Source: Puniceicoccales bacterium
GTDB lineage: Bacteria; Verrucomicrobiota; Verrucomicrobiia; Opitutales; LL51
NCBI GenBank assembly: GCA_031266235.1
Contig: JAISBJ010000029.1
Location: 1-24,053, forward strand
Length of the DNA stretch: 24,053 nucleotides
Direction: 5' to 3'
The notes under the pieces are model-generated. The model did no database searches, was not told the origin of the DNA, and saw only the letters and a program-made list of their open reading frames with translations. Shown here piece after piece: positions 1 through 8,161 of the stretch. The translations under genes were made by a program, and so were the position numbers. Position 1 is the first letter of the stretch. Each line of letters begins with the position of its first letter.

Positions 1-1295
1 GCCGCAGAAACGTATTTCCCCTCCGTCCCCGTAAACGCTTCCGCCGTGTGGAAAGGTTGGGACAAAAATTTCTGGATCTTGCGCGCCCGCGTCACCGTCA
101 ATTTGTCCTCTTCCGATAATTCGTCCATACCCAAAATTGCAATAATATCCTGCAATTCCTTGTATTTCTGCAAAACCGCTTGCACCCCGCGAGCTACTTC
201 AAAATGCTTCTGGCCAATGACCTTCGGGTCGAGCGCCTTGGAAGTCGAAGCGAGGGGGTCTACCGCCGGAAACAGCGCCAGCGCCGCAATTTTGCGGTCC
301 AAAACGAGGGTCGAATCGAGGTGGGCAAAGGTGTTCGCCGGCGCCGGATCCGTCACGTCGTCCGCCGGAACGTACACCGCCTGAAAGGACGTAATGGAAC
401 CCGCTTTCGTCGACGTGATGCGCTCCTGGAATTGCCCCATCTCCTGAGCCAGCGTCGGCTGATACCCCACCGCCGACGGCGACCGCCCCAGTAGCGCCGA
501 AACTTCGGAGCCCGCCTGCGAAAAACGGAAAATATTGTCAATGAATAGTAAAACGTCCTGTTGGCGCTCGTCGCGAAAATATTCCGCGATGGTCAACCCC
601 GTCAATCCGACGCGCATCCTCGCTCCCGGCGGCTCATTCATCTGGCCAAAAACGAGCGTTACCTTCGACTTCTGCAGCTCCGCCTGGTTGATCACCCCGG
701 AGCCGGACATCTCGTGAAATAAATCGTTGCCCTCCCGGGAGCGCTCGCCTACGCCCGCAAACACCGAAAATCCGCCGTGGCTAGTGGCAATGTTGTTGAT
801 GAGCTCCGTGATGATGACCGTTTTCCCGACCCCCGCACCGCCAAAAGTCCCAATTTTCCCCCCGCGAATGAAGGGGCAAATGAGGTCGATCACCTTAATC
901 CCCGTCTCCAAAATTTCCGCGCTAATATTCTGATCGAGGAGCGTTGGGGCCGTTCGATGGATGGGCAATTTTGTTTCGCATTGGACCTCGCCGCGGCCGT
1001 CGATGGGGTCGCCCATCACGTTTAAAATGCGCCCCAATACGCCTTCGCCAACGGGAACCGCTATGGCCTTGCCCGTGTCCAAGACGTCCATGCCGCGCCT
1101 GAGACCGTCCGTCGCCGACATCGCCACCGTGCGCACTACCCCCTCGCCAACGTGCTGCTGGATCTCTAAAACGAGCTTCTCCCCATCCGGCAACTGGATT
1201 TCGAGGGCATTGTAAATCGCCGGGATACGCTCCTGCGCAAACTGTACGTCCACAACGGCACCGATAATTTGTACGATTTTTCCTAAATTTTCCAT
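1..1295 (-). CDS. atpD: F1Fo ATP synthase subunit beta, 3' end cut by the window
   Basis: This is the catalytic beta subunit of the F1 sector, which makes ATP from ADP and phosphate at the inner membrane using the ion gradient. Translating back from ATG at 1295 gives 431 codons without a stop. The Walker A motif GGAGVGKT lies near residues 152-159, followed by the family motifs GERSREGND and LLFIDNIFRFSQAGSEVSALLGR. A normal beta subunit has about 460-480 residues, so roughly the last 40 are outside the window. The start codon lies one base after the atpG stop, so translation is probably coupled to atpG. A Thr follows the conserved KIG just before the P-loop, where Leu is usual; I regard this as neutral. 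Family assignment is essentially certain. Confidence 0.97.
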   Translation of the reverse strand, partial: MENLGKIVQIIGAVVDVQFAQERIPAIYNALEIQLPDGEKLVLEIQQHVGEGVVRTVAMSATDGLRRGMDVLDTGKAIAVPVGEGVLGRILNVMGDPIDGRGEVQCETKLPIHRTAPTLLDQNISAEILETGIKVIDLICPFIRGGKIGTFGGAGVGKTVIITELINNIATSHGGFSVFAGVGERSREGNDLFHEMSGSGVINQAELQKSKVTLVFGQMNEPPGARMRVGLTGLTIAEYFRDERQQDVLLFIDNIFRFSQAGSEVSALLGRSPSAVGYQPTLAQEMGQFQERITSTKAGSITSFQAVYVPADDVTDPAPANTFAHLDSTLVLDRKIAALALFPAVDPLASTSKALDPKVIGQKHFEVARGVQAVLQKYKELQDIIAILGMDELSEEDKLTVTRARKIQKFLSQPFHTAEAFTGTEGKYVSA

Positions 1296-1296
1296 G

Positions 1297-2175
1297 CTAA
1301 TGACTTTCTATGGCCGCCGCCGCAAGTTCGATGATCTCGCTGGTAATCGCGTACTGGCGCGCCTTGTTGTACTCCAATTTCAACGACTGCGAGAGATTTT
1401 CCGCACTATCCGTCGCATTTTTCATCGCGATCATGCGCGCACTGTGCTCCGACGCCTTCGCCTCCAATAACACCTGATGTAAATTATATTTGAGAAAAAT
1501 TTTCGCAATGTGGTCGATAATCGGCCTCACCCCGGGTTCAAACATGAGCTCCCGATCGTCCCGTTCAAAAGCTTCCCGCCGTACCTTGGCTGCCCCGAGC
1601 ATGGCTTCAAATTCCTCGTAAAACCCATTCATCGGTAAAATTTTCTGGAGTGTCGGCATATAACTCATCGTATTTACGAATTTTTGATATAAAACTTCCA
1701 CTCCGTCGATCTCGCCCTCGATATAATGCTTCGAAACCAGGTCGCAAATGCCCAGAACTTCGTGGTATTGCACGCGGTCGTTGACCGAAAAACTCGCCAG
1801 CAATCGCCGCCCCGTGCGCCCCAAAAATTGCATCGCCTTGCGCCCAACGGAAATAAAACAAATGTCGCCCTCCGGAATCGCCTTGAAAAGATGATTGTTG
1901 AGCACCCCACAGAGCCCCTTGTCCGTGCCGATCGCGATTATGCAACGCTTCTTGACCTCCCGGGGGACGAAAAATGGGTGGAGGTTTTTCAGCACCTTCT
2001 CCTCGGGGAGACAGGCGACAATTCTCGCCAAATGCAGCAGGTAGGGCCGGCTGTTGATCGCAAAATCCTGCGCCCGCTTCATCTTGGAAGCCGCCACAAG
2101 GCGCATCGCCTGCGTAATTTTTGATACGCTGTCTACCGCCCGAATCCGATTCCGAATCTCCTTGATTCCTTTCAC
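1297..2175 (-). CDS. atpG: F1Fo ATP synthase subunit gamma
   Basis: This is the central rotor shaft of F1, turning inside the alpha3beta3 ring. The 292-residue product has the typical N-terminal helix (MKGIKEIRNRIRAVDSVSKI, then TQAMRLVAASKM) and the matching C-terminal helix (ITSEIIELAAAAIES), and its length is normal for the family. The start codon is GTG at 2175, supported by a strong AGGAGG ribosome site nine bases upstream. The stop is one base from the atpD start. The gene lies 24 bases after a cation antiporter gene, not after atpA as in the standard atp operon. The alpha subunit must therefore be encoded elsewhere. Confidence 0.97.
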   Translation of the reverse strand: MKGIKEIRNRIRAVDSVSKITQAMRLVAASKMKRAQDFAINSRPYLLHLARIVACLPEEKVLKNLHPFFVPREVKKRCIIAIGTDKGLCGVLNNHLFKAIPEGDICFISVGRKAMQFLGRTGRRLLASFSVNDRVQYHEVLGICDLVSKHYIEGEIDGVEVLYQKFVNTMSYMPTLQKILPMNGFYEEFEAMLGAAKVRREAFERDDRELMFEPGVRPIIDHIAKIFLKYNLHQVLLEAKASEHSARMIAMKNATDSAENLSQSLKLEYNKARQYAITSEIIELAAAAIESH

Positions 2176-2199
2176 AATTTTACTCCTCCTTTGTAAAAA

Positions 2200-4521
2200 T
2201 TATAGCGCCGGTGTCAATTCCAATTCCTTTAGTTTTTCAACGGCATGTTTCGGCCCCGTCAAAATTAAAATGTCGTCCTTCTCCAGTACCATCGACGCCG
2301 CCGGAATCGTAATTTTCTCGCCCCCCCGCTGGATCCCAGCAATATTCACTCCAAAGCGACTGCGAATCCCCGTCGTCGCAATAGTTTTTCCTAAAAACTC
2401 ACTGGTCGGCGTGACGCAATAATTGTCGATGGCGAATTCCACGCGGCTGCCCAAATGCACCGCTTCCCCACTCTCGGTCCCTAAAAATTTTATCGCACCT
2501 TCGATCTGTTCCGCTTCCCCCATCAGCAGGAGCTGGTCGTCGGGGAATAATATGGCGTCCGGCGAGGGCGAGTAGCAGGTGTACCCGCTGCGCGAAACCG
2601 CTGCAATCGTCGCCTTTGTGGTCTCCCGGAGCTGTAATCCGGAAATTTTTTTGCCCACGTGGACGCTATTTTTGGGCAAGCGGTAGTTTTTGATCTGTAC
2701 CGACCACGGATAGCGCTCCTTCGCCTTTTGTAAAACGGTGTTGCGGTACTCGTCGTCCTTCTCGTGCACCTCGGCGATGAATGTCTCCCGAAACATGCGC
2801 TCAAAGCGGCTGTTGGACTTGAGTAGCTCCCGCCAACCAAAAATCCCTTGGCCAATGGACAGTAGGGCGAAAACCGTCAGCGGATAGCCCGTCGGCAGGT
2901 AATTGGACGAGACGGAGACGAAAATAATGCCAAAAAAAAGTAAAACAATGGACAAAATAACGTGGCGGATCACCCGAATACTGCGGCTGTCATCCTGGTG
3001 CTCGATGCGGTCGACGGAACTGAAAATCTTGTCCAAAGCGAGGTTGATCACCGAGCCAACGTTATTTACAACCCCAACAAAAATTGGCATAATAACAAAC
3101 GCGGAGATCCCCCAAATCCCGATAATCGTCGGCGTCTCGTAGCCCGAAAGGACCGAAAATGTGTGCCTCTGGATCAGGTGCGACGCGTAGGAGGAGAGAC
3201 TCATCAGCCCCACTAACATCAAAAAATACCAAATTAAATGTAAAATAAATCCCTTCGCCTCCCGCAGTAGCGTCATTTTCTCGACCTCCATTTTGGCCAG
3301 ACGTAAAAAATTTCCGTAAAAATTACCCATGTTGCTCACCATCTTCGGGACCATCCGCTGCAAAATGTCGTAGAGGGGATCGATGTATTTCCGCAGCAGG
3401 GAGCTGAAAATAATGGTGCAAATCGAAATCCCAACCGCCAGCGTCATCAACGATGAATCCGTCACCCCCAACGAATTCCCCAGCGCCGCAATCACAAAGC
3501 TGAATTCCCCAATCTGCGCCTTGTAAATCGATGCGTAAAAGGACGTTTTCGACTCCTCTCCCGATAAATACAAACCAAACCAACAAACAAAAATTTGCAT
3601 CACCGTCGCAAAAAAACTAATGAAAATAATGGCGCACCAGTGCTCCGAAATTTTGACGGGATCAATCAGCATCCCTATGGCTACGAAAAAAATGGCACAG
3701 AAAATGTTCCGCAATGACTCCGTCGCCTCCTCAATTTTGTGCGCAATAACCGACTGGGATAAAATCGATCCCGCTAAAAATGCCCCCAATTCCGCAGAAA
3801 AATGCATCTTCTCCGCCAACTCTCCCAAAAAAAGCGCCAGTCCAACCGCTACCAACACAAGCAACTCCGGCGAAGACATCTTCTCCAGTAACGCGGAAAT
3901 TTTCGCACCAAAAAATCGCCCAATTACGAATACCATCACAACGAAAACCCCTACCAAAAATATCACTTGCTCCACCGCTTTCCATTCGAAAAATCCGCTC
4001 ATCGAAATACCGGAAAGAACAACCAATAATAAAATCGCCACGAAATCCTCGAGGATGAGAATCCCCACCGATAGCTGGGCAAAATGCGCATTCAATGCCC
4101 CCTGCTCCTTCAGTATGGGAATGGTCATCATCGTCGAACTGATCGCCATCAGCGCCCCTAGAAATAGGCCGTTCAACCCCGACCAGCCCAGAAATTTCGC
4201 CGATAAAATCCCCACAAACATCATCCATACCGTCTGAAATATCACCGCCAGCAAACAGGGCCCGAGCGTTCGCCGCAACTTGTCCAGGTTGAATTCCAAA
4301 CCGATGTAAAACATCAAAAATATGACGCCCAATTCACCAAATTGGTGCAAAATGTCGTAATTTTGGATGTATTGGGAAAAAAACAGATGCGGCCCGATGA
4401 CCAAGCCGCTGAGGATGTAGCCCAGCAGGAGCGGCAGGCGCAAAAGATGGAAAATAAACCCCGCTACGCCCGCCGTCGTAATGAGAATCGCAAAATCCCG
4501 AATCAAACCGCCGTCTTCCAT
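2200..4521 (-). CDS. CPA2-family monovalent cation/proton antiporter with two TrkA-C domains
   Basis: This is a predicted inner-membrane K+ or Na+/H+ antiporter of 773 residues, related to KefB and to YbaL-type proteins. Residues 1-390 form about twelve hydrophobic segments with CPA2 signatures: LGYILSGLVIGP near residue 33, and FYIGLEFNLDKL in a following helix. A second hydrophobic block of about four helices spans residues 425-560. The C-terminus holds two TrkA-C-like regulatory domains (about 605-680 and 690-770). I see no Rossmann-type TrkA-N domain with a GxGxxG motif, so it is not a plain KefB/KefC. It lies directly upstream of atpG on the same strand (24-base gap), which suggests co-transcription. 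Substrate ion and regulator are inferred, not visible. Confidence 0.9.
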   Translation of the reverse strand: MEDGGLIRDFAILITTAGVAGFIFHLLRLPLLLGYILSGLVIGPHLFFSQYIQNYDILHQFGELGVIFLMFYIGLEFNLDKLRRTLGPCLLAVIFQTVWMMFVGILSAKFLGWSGLNGLFLGALMAISSTMMTIPILKEQGALNAHFAQLSVGILILEDFVAILLLVVLSGISMSGFFEWKAVEQVIFLVGVFVVMVFVIGRFFGAKISALLEKMSSPELLVLVAVGLALFLGELAEKMHFSAELGAFLAGSILSQSVIAHKIEEATESLRNIFCAIFFVAIGMLIDPVKISEHWCAIIFISFFATVMQIFVCWFGLYLSGEESKTSFYASIYKAQIGEFSFVIAALGNSLGVTDSSLMTLAVGISICTIIFSSLLRKYIDPLYDILQRMVPKMVSNMGNFYGNFLRLAKMEVEKMTLLREAKGFILHLIWYFLMLVGLMSLSSYASHLIQRHTFSVLSGYETPTIIGIWGISAFVIMPIFVGVVNNVGSVINLALDKIFSSVDRIEHQDDSRSIRVIRHVILSIVLLFFGIIFVSVSSNYLPTGYPLTVFALLSIGQGIFGWRELLKSNSRFERMFRETFIAEVHEKDDEYRNTVLQKAKERYPWSVQIKNYRLPKNSVHVGKKISGLQLRETTKATIAAVSRSGYTCYSPSPDAILFPDDQLLLMGEAEQIEGAIKFLGTESGEAVHLGSRVEFAIDNYCVTPTSEFLGKTIATTGIRSRFGVNIAGIQRGGEKITIPAASMVLEKDDILILTGPKHAVEKLKELELTPAL

Positions 4522-4588
4522 AAGCTCGGTATACTAATAGCTTTAGCGAAATCGTAAATAAAAGAAAACGCGGGATTCAAAATTTTCG

Positions 4589-4615
4589 AAAATTTCCCCA
4601 AAACAGGGAAATTTT
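4589..4615 (-). terminator. Hairpin downstream of cysS, possible terminator
   Basis: A perfect 10-bp inverted repeat (AAAATTTCCC and GGGAAATTTT) encloses a 7-base loop. It sits between the end of cysS, together with its tail remnant, and the antiporter gene. Read on the minus strand, the 3' arm ends in TTTT and is followed by mixed A/T sequence rather than a clean T run. It is therefore a weak intrinsic terminator candidate. Read on the plus strand it is followed by ACTTATTTTT, but no plus-strand gene ends here. Confidence 0.4.
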
Positions 4616-4866
4616 ACTTATTTTTAGCGGCCGTTGGGTTCCAGGTCGTAGCTGTCTTTACCATCGACGACGTCCCAGCCTTTTTCTGCGAGTACCCGGC
4701 GCAGGCGGTCCGCTTCGCCAAAATTTTTATTTTGCTTTATTTTACTTATTTTTAGCGGCCATTGGGTTCCAAATCGTAGCTGTCTTTGCCGTCGACGACG
4801 TCCCAACCTTTTTCCGCGAGTACCTGGCGCAGGCGGTCCGCTTCGCCAAAATTTTTATTTTGCTTT
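4611..4866. repeat. Tandem duplication of the cysS 3' end, period 128 bp
   Basis: Two adjacent 128-base copies occupy 4611-4738 and 4739-4866, aligned by eye without gaps. They differ at 8 positions, all transitions. The right copy contains the real end of cysS and its stop codon. The left copy lies beyond that stop. Each copy also includes the same 13 bases after the stop (AAATAAGTAAAAT on the minus strand). The period is not a multiple of three, so the copies are in different frames. The copy junction falls in A-rich sequence: AAGTAAAAT after the stop resembles AAGCAAAAT inside the gene, which could have served as microhomology. Confidence 0.95.
4624..4738 (-). pseudogene. Orphan copy of the last 37 cysS codons plus stop
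   Basis: This is a detached copy of the C-terminal end of CysS, lying downstream of the intact gene on the same strand. It encodes the same residues as the cysS end (NKNFGEADRLR onward to LEPNGR and a stop) with a single amino-acid change, Gln to Arg. The other seven differences are synonymous. It has no start codon of its own in this frame and is joined out of frame to cysS. I call it a remnant; no function can be shown from sequence. Confidence 0.75.
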
Positions 4867-6200
4867 GCCTCCCAACGTTGCGCGGCGAGTGCGGCGATAG
4901 CGTCGGGGACGGACGGCGCTCGGTTTGGGTCGGTGTCGGAGAAAATTTCGATGCCCAAAATAAAAAAAATAGACCGCAGTTCCTCGAAAAATTGCCGATC
5001 GGCGGCGGCGGTACGGTTCAAAACGGAAAAAATTTCCCCCAGACATTTCGGGATATTGAGATCGTTTTTGAGCGCTTCGATGGCGGCGGCGAAGTGGCGA
5101 TAGGTGGCGATTTTCTGAGGTATAGTCTCGGTTTTTTGGGAATAATCGGCGGCATTTCCTTCAGCAGTACTCCGCAGCTGGGCGACCTTCGTCCGCAATT
5201 TTTGGAGCGCACTCCGGGCGGCGTCGAGTCCGGAAAATGTAAAATTTAAAATCTGCCGGTAATGGCCGCTGAGCAGCGCGTAGCGAACCCCGTCCGGCGC
5301 GTAGCCCCTACCCTTCAAATCCATCAAAGTGAGGAGATTACCCAAACTTTTCGACATTTTCTGACCCTCGACTTGCAGGTGCTCCGAGTGGAACCAGTGG
5401 CGCACAAAGGGCTTCCCCGTAACGCATTCCGCCTGGGCGATTTCGTTTTCGTGGTGCGGAAAACAGAGGTCAATCCCGCCGCCGTGGAGATCGATGGTCT
5501 CCCCCAAATATTTCATCGACATCGCACTGCACTCGATGTGCCAGCCGGGACGACCTTTCCCCCACGGACTCTCCCAAAAAATGTCCCCGTCTTCCGCCTT
5601 GTGCGCCTTCCATAGAGCAAAATCGCTGACCGAATCGCGGCCATACTCGTCCGCTAAATTGGCTGTCTCGCCAGTGTCATTGGCCTGCGGCGCGAGTTGT
5701 CCGACGTCGACCCCCGATAACCTCCCGTAGACCGGGAAGGAGGAGAGGCGGAAATAAACGGAGCCGTCCGCAGTGGCGTAGGCGTGCCCCTTTCGGATCA
5801 ACGCTTCAACCATAGCAATCTGTTCTGCGATATGTTCCGTAGCCCTTGGTTCGCCATCGGGCCGCAGAATATTCAGCGCGTCGCAGTCGCCGTGGAAAAT
5901 ATCGGTCCATTTTTGCGTGAACGCCCCCAATGAAGTGCGCTCCCTCTGCGCTCCGCGGATCGTCTTGTCGTCGACGTCCGTAATGTTGCGGATGAATCGG
6001 AGCCGGTAGCCCATCGCCAGCAGGAGCCGCCGCAAAACATCCTGCACCAAAAATGTGCGGAAATTGCCGATGTGGGCGTAGTGGTACACCGTCGGGCCGC
6101 AGCAGTAAATCCGCAGTAAACCATCGGGCTGGCCGGGCGCAATGGCCTCCATTCGACGGGTCTCCGTGTTGTAAAGTTTCGCCGTATCCACGGCAGCCAT
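4752..6200 (-). CDS. cysS: Cysteinyl-tRNA synthetase
   Basis: This is a class I aminoacyl-tRNA synthetase that charges tRNA-Cys in the cytoplasm. Read from ATG at 6200 the product has 482 residues, close to the family norm. The signature motifs are present: CGPTVY at 34-39, the HIGH box as HIGN at 43-46, and the KMSKS box at 281-285. Zinc ligands are visible as Cys34, Cys224 (in GWHIECSAMS), and His249/His250 and Glu in HHENEIAQ. The frame is open upstream to an ATG at 6344, but those 48 extra residues are low-complexity, not family-like, and would overlap the divergent prs start. I therefore prefer 6200, which has GGGGA ten bases upstream. The last 38 codons are duplicated downstream of the stop. 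Confidence 0.95.
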   Translation of the reverse strand: MAAVDTAKLYNTETRRMEAIAPGQPDGLLRIYCCGPTVYHYAHIGNFRTFLVQDVLRRLLLAMGYRLRFIRNITDVDDKTIRGAQRERTSLGAFTQKWTDIFHGDCDALNILRPDGEPRATEHIAEQIAMVEALIRKGHAYATADGSVYFRLSSFPVYGRLSGVDVGQLAPQANDTGETANLADEYGRDSVSDFALWKAHKAEDGDIFWESPWGKGRPGWHIECSAMSMKYLGETIDLHGGGIDLCFPHHENEIAQAECVTGKPFVRHWFHSEHLQVEGQKMSKSLGNLLTLMDLKGRGYAPDGVRYALLSGHYRQILNFTFSGLDAARSALQKLRTKVAQLRSTAEGNAADYSQKTETIPQKIATYRHFAAAIEALKNDLNIPKCLGEIFSVLNRTAAADRQFFEELRSIFFILGIEIFSDTDPNRAPSVPDAIAALAAQRWEAKQNKNFGEADRLRQVLAEKGWDVVDGKDSYDLEPNGR

Positions 6201-6342
6201 TCCTACTTTATCCCCAAAAAATGCAACGATTTTTGCAGCATTTTCCAACTTTGCCGCTCCCCAGCGACGGAACTTTTGGAAATTTTTCACAATTTTATTT
6301 ACATTTTTCAAAAAAAAATTAAATTCATTTACAAATTCTGCC

Positions 6343-7278
6343 ATGAAAATTTTTTCCGGGACATCTCATCCTGCATTTGCCCAAGGGATTTGCGACTATT
6401 TGCGCATCTCGCTGGGGGCGATCGAGCTGTCCACATTTCCGGACGGCGAGACATTTGTGCAGATCCGGGAGAGCGTTCGCGGCTGCGATGTTTTTATCAT
6501 TCAGGGGACGCATTTTCCGGCGCACCACCACGCGATGGAGATGTTCATCATGGTGGATGCCATTCGGCGGGCTTCGGCGGCTCGCATCACCGCAGTTCTC
6601 CCCTATTTTGGCTATGGCCGGCAGGATCGGAAGGATAGGCCGCGCGTCCCCGTTACCGCGAAACTCATGGCCAATTTACTGACTTCGGCCGGAGCTAACC
6701 GCCTGCTAACCATGGATCTCCACGCGCCGCAAATTGCTGGATTTTTTGACATTCCGGTGGATCACCTTTCCGCCGCACCGACGCTCCTGGGGCACATCAG
6801 AAAGCAGAATTATGGGGATGTGACCATTTGTTCGCCGGACGCGGGAGGCATGGGTAGGGCGACTACCTACGCCGATGCCATGAATGGTCCGCTGGCACAG
6901 GTGGTGAAGCGGCGGTCCGGTGGGGCTCATGCGGAAGCGGTGGACGTAATCGGGGACGTAGCGGGCAGGGATATTTTGCTGGTCGACGACACCACGGAAA
7001 CCGCGGAAACGCTGACAACGGCGGCAAAATTACTGAAAGAGAAAGGCGCTTTAGCGATTAGGGCGGCCGTTTCGCACGCTCCATTGACTGCATTGGGCCA
7101 GGAAAATTTGAGGAATTCCGCCATCGATTCGCTGCTGACGACGAATTCGACGCCCACGCCCTTCGACGCCTCCCTGCCCATTACCAAGCTGGATATTTGT
7201 CCTTTATTCGCTGAAGCGATCCGGAAAATCCACGGCAACGGCAGCCTGGCGGAGTTATTCGAAATTAATAAATTTTAA
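6343..7278 (+). CDS. prs: Ribose-phosphate pyrophosphokinase (PRPP synthetase)
   Basis: This enzyme makes 5-phosphoribosyl 1-diphosphate from ribose 5-phosphate and ATP, feeding nucleotide, His and Trp synthesis. The 311-residue product has normal length and the family motifs: FPDGE near 32, the YGRQDRKDRPR flexible-loop region near 91, TMDLHAPQIAGFFDIP near 123 and SPDAGGMGRA near 164. The PRPP-binding loop reads VDDTTETAETL (about 214-224), whereas the common form is VDD-x-x-D-T-A-G-T. The third acid is Glu and the loop glycine is also Glu. The gene diverges from cysS with 142 bases between chosen starts. No Shine-Dalgarno site is seen. A TTTACA box at 6298 with TAAATT at 6320 would give a very short leader. 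Confidence 0.95.
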   Translation: MKIFSGTSHPAFAQGICDYLRISLGAIELSTFPDGETFVQIRESVRGCDVFIIQGTHFPAHHHAMEMFIMVDAIRRASAARITAVLPYFGYGRQDRKDRPRVPVTAKLMANLLTSAGANRLLTMDLHAPQIAGFFDIPVDHLSAAPTLLGHIRKQNYGDVTICSPDAGGMGRATTYADAMNGPLAQVVKRRSGGAHAEAVDVIGDVAGRDILLVDDTTETAETLTTAAKLLKEKGALAIRAAVSHAPLTALGQENLRNSAIDSLLTTNSTPTPFDASLPITKLDICPLFAEAIRKIHGNGSLAELFEINKF

Positions 7279-7305
7279 TTGAAAAATTTTTAAATTTCTT
7301 ACAAT
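7279..7305 (+). promoter_or_regulatory. Promoter-like boxes for the first pseudopilin gene
   Basis: TTGAAA at 7279-7284 and TACAAT at 7300-7305 are separated by 15 bases. The -10 box ends seven bases before the GTG start at 7313, so transcription would begin at or next to the start codon. No ribosome site is present between them. This fits a leaderless transcript but rests on pattern matching alone in A/T-rich DNA. Confidence 0.35.
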
Positions 7306-7312
7306 AAAAGCG

Positions 7313-8104
7313 GTGTCGCGGTTTCAATCGAAAGCCAGTCTCTCGCTCGTAGAATTAGCAGCAATTATCAGCATTATTGCCGTTTTGATGACGATTTTAT
7401 TCCCCGCAGTCGGTAAAATTATCGACCGTTTCCAGCGCGCTAGGGCCGCTAAAAATTTAAAAATGATCGCCTTCGCCCACGCCAATTTTATCGCCGATTT
7501 CGGCCGCGCTATCCGCTTTAGCGACCTCTCCGCCTTGAAAAATGGAAGCACCTCTCACTGCGACGCCAATTTATTCGCCGCGGTGCTGGCAAAACACGGT
7601 TACATCAAAGACGCCTCCGTTTGGGCCTGGGATTTCGATCATTTGGTAAAAAATTACGGGCGGAGCCACCCCCTCCCAACGAAAATCTATGACGCCTCCA
7701 CCGACCGCATCGCTCCAGAATTCGCAGGCCCCAAAACCGGCGGCGATTTCCCCCTGAGCGTAGCCTGCTGCGTCGTCCAGTGCCCCGGCTTTGACTATGC
7801 CCAGCTGCTCAACCCAAAATTCCCCTGCGCCTGCAGCCGCGGGTTATGCGGCGACGGCCGCTGGCAAAAAAAATCCGCTAGCAATGGAGGCGGGATCTGG
7901 GGCGATCGGGGCGGGTTGATTGCATTTTTCGACGGCCATGTGGAGTGGTTCGGCCACATAATCAATCGGTTTAAAAAATATAATTCCACGGCGACGACGA
8001 GCAGTCTATGCGAGACGCTCCCCAATTGCCATACTGAAAATCTTGCCGATTCCTGCTTCGTCAACTGGGCCGGCGATGGCCTTTCCAGCGGCATCCATAA
8101 CTAA
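7313..8104 (+). CDS. Pseudopilin-like protein with prepilin N-terminus (first of a tandem pair)
   Basis: This is a predicted exported pilin-like protein of 263 residues. A short basic leader is followed by LSLVEL and a long hydrophobic helix to about residue 33, with Glu at the fifth mature position as required by prepilin peptidases. The residue before the predicted cut is Ser, not the usual Gly. The C-terminal half carries WAWDFD, VQCPGFD and GGLIAFFDGHVEW, the last resembling the H-X9-DG segment of PVC pseudopilins. Several Cys residues (VQCP, LCETLPN, DSCF) are shared with the next gene and could form disulfides outside the membrane. The start is GTG. The downstream gene is a clear paralogue. 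A surface fibre or type II secretion role is inferred from the family. Confidence 0.82.
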   Translation: MSRFQSKASLSLVELAAIISIIAVLMTILFPAVGKIIDRFQRARAAKNLKMIAFAHANFIADFGRAIRFSDLSALKNGSTSHCDANLFAAVLAKHGYIKDASVWAWDFDHLVKNYGRSHPLPTKIYDASTDRIAPEFAGPKTGGDFPLSVACCVVQCPGFDYAQLLNPKFPCACSRGLCGDGRWQKKSASNGGGIWGDRGGLIAFFDGHVEWFGHIINRFKKYNSTATTSSLCETLPNCHTENLADSCFVNWAGDGLSSGIHN

Positions 8105-8127
8105 TTTTTCAAAACAAAATGAATAAT

Positions 8128-8155
8128 TTGATATTTTTGTTTTTTTTGTTATTAT
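8128..8155 (+). promoter_or_regulatory. Promoter-like boxes for the second pseudopilin gene
   Basis: TTGATA at 8128-8133 and TATTAT at 8150-8155 are 16 bases apart, each matching the sigma-70 consensus at five of six positions. The -10 box ends six bases before the ATG at 8162, so the mRNA would be leaderless. The stretch also contains AAAACAAAA at 8111 and TTTTGTTTT at 8136, which could pair as a weak A/T hairpin after the first pseudopilin gene. Confidence 0.45.
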
Positions 8156-8161
8156 TTTCTC

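Noticed and set aside
3731..4228. 165-codon minus-strand frame within the antiporter gene
   Set aside because: It overlaps the antiporter in another frame; its Gly/Asp-rich composition is typical of a shadow frame.
4739..4866. Integrase attachment site (gene 3' end rebuilt by an inserted element)
   Set aside because: Integrative elements often duplicate gene 3' ends, but the two copies here are directly adjacent with no element between them and no integrase in the window; an excised-element scar cannot be excluded.
6201..6344. 48-residue N-terminal extension of CysS from ATG at 6344
   Set aside because: The extra residues are low-complexity and A/T-driven, unlike CysS N-termini, and the extension would abut the divergent prs start and leave no promoter room.
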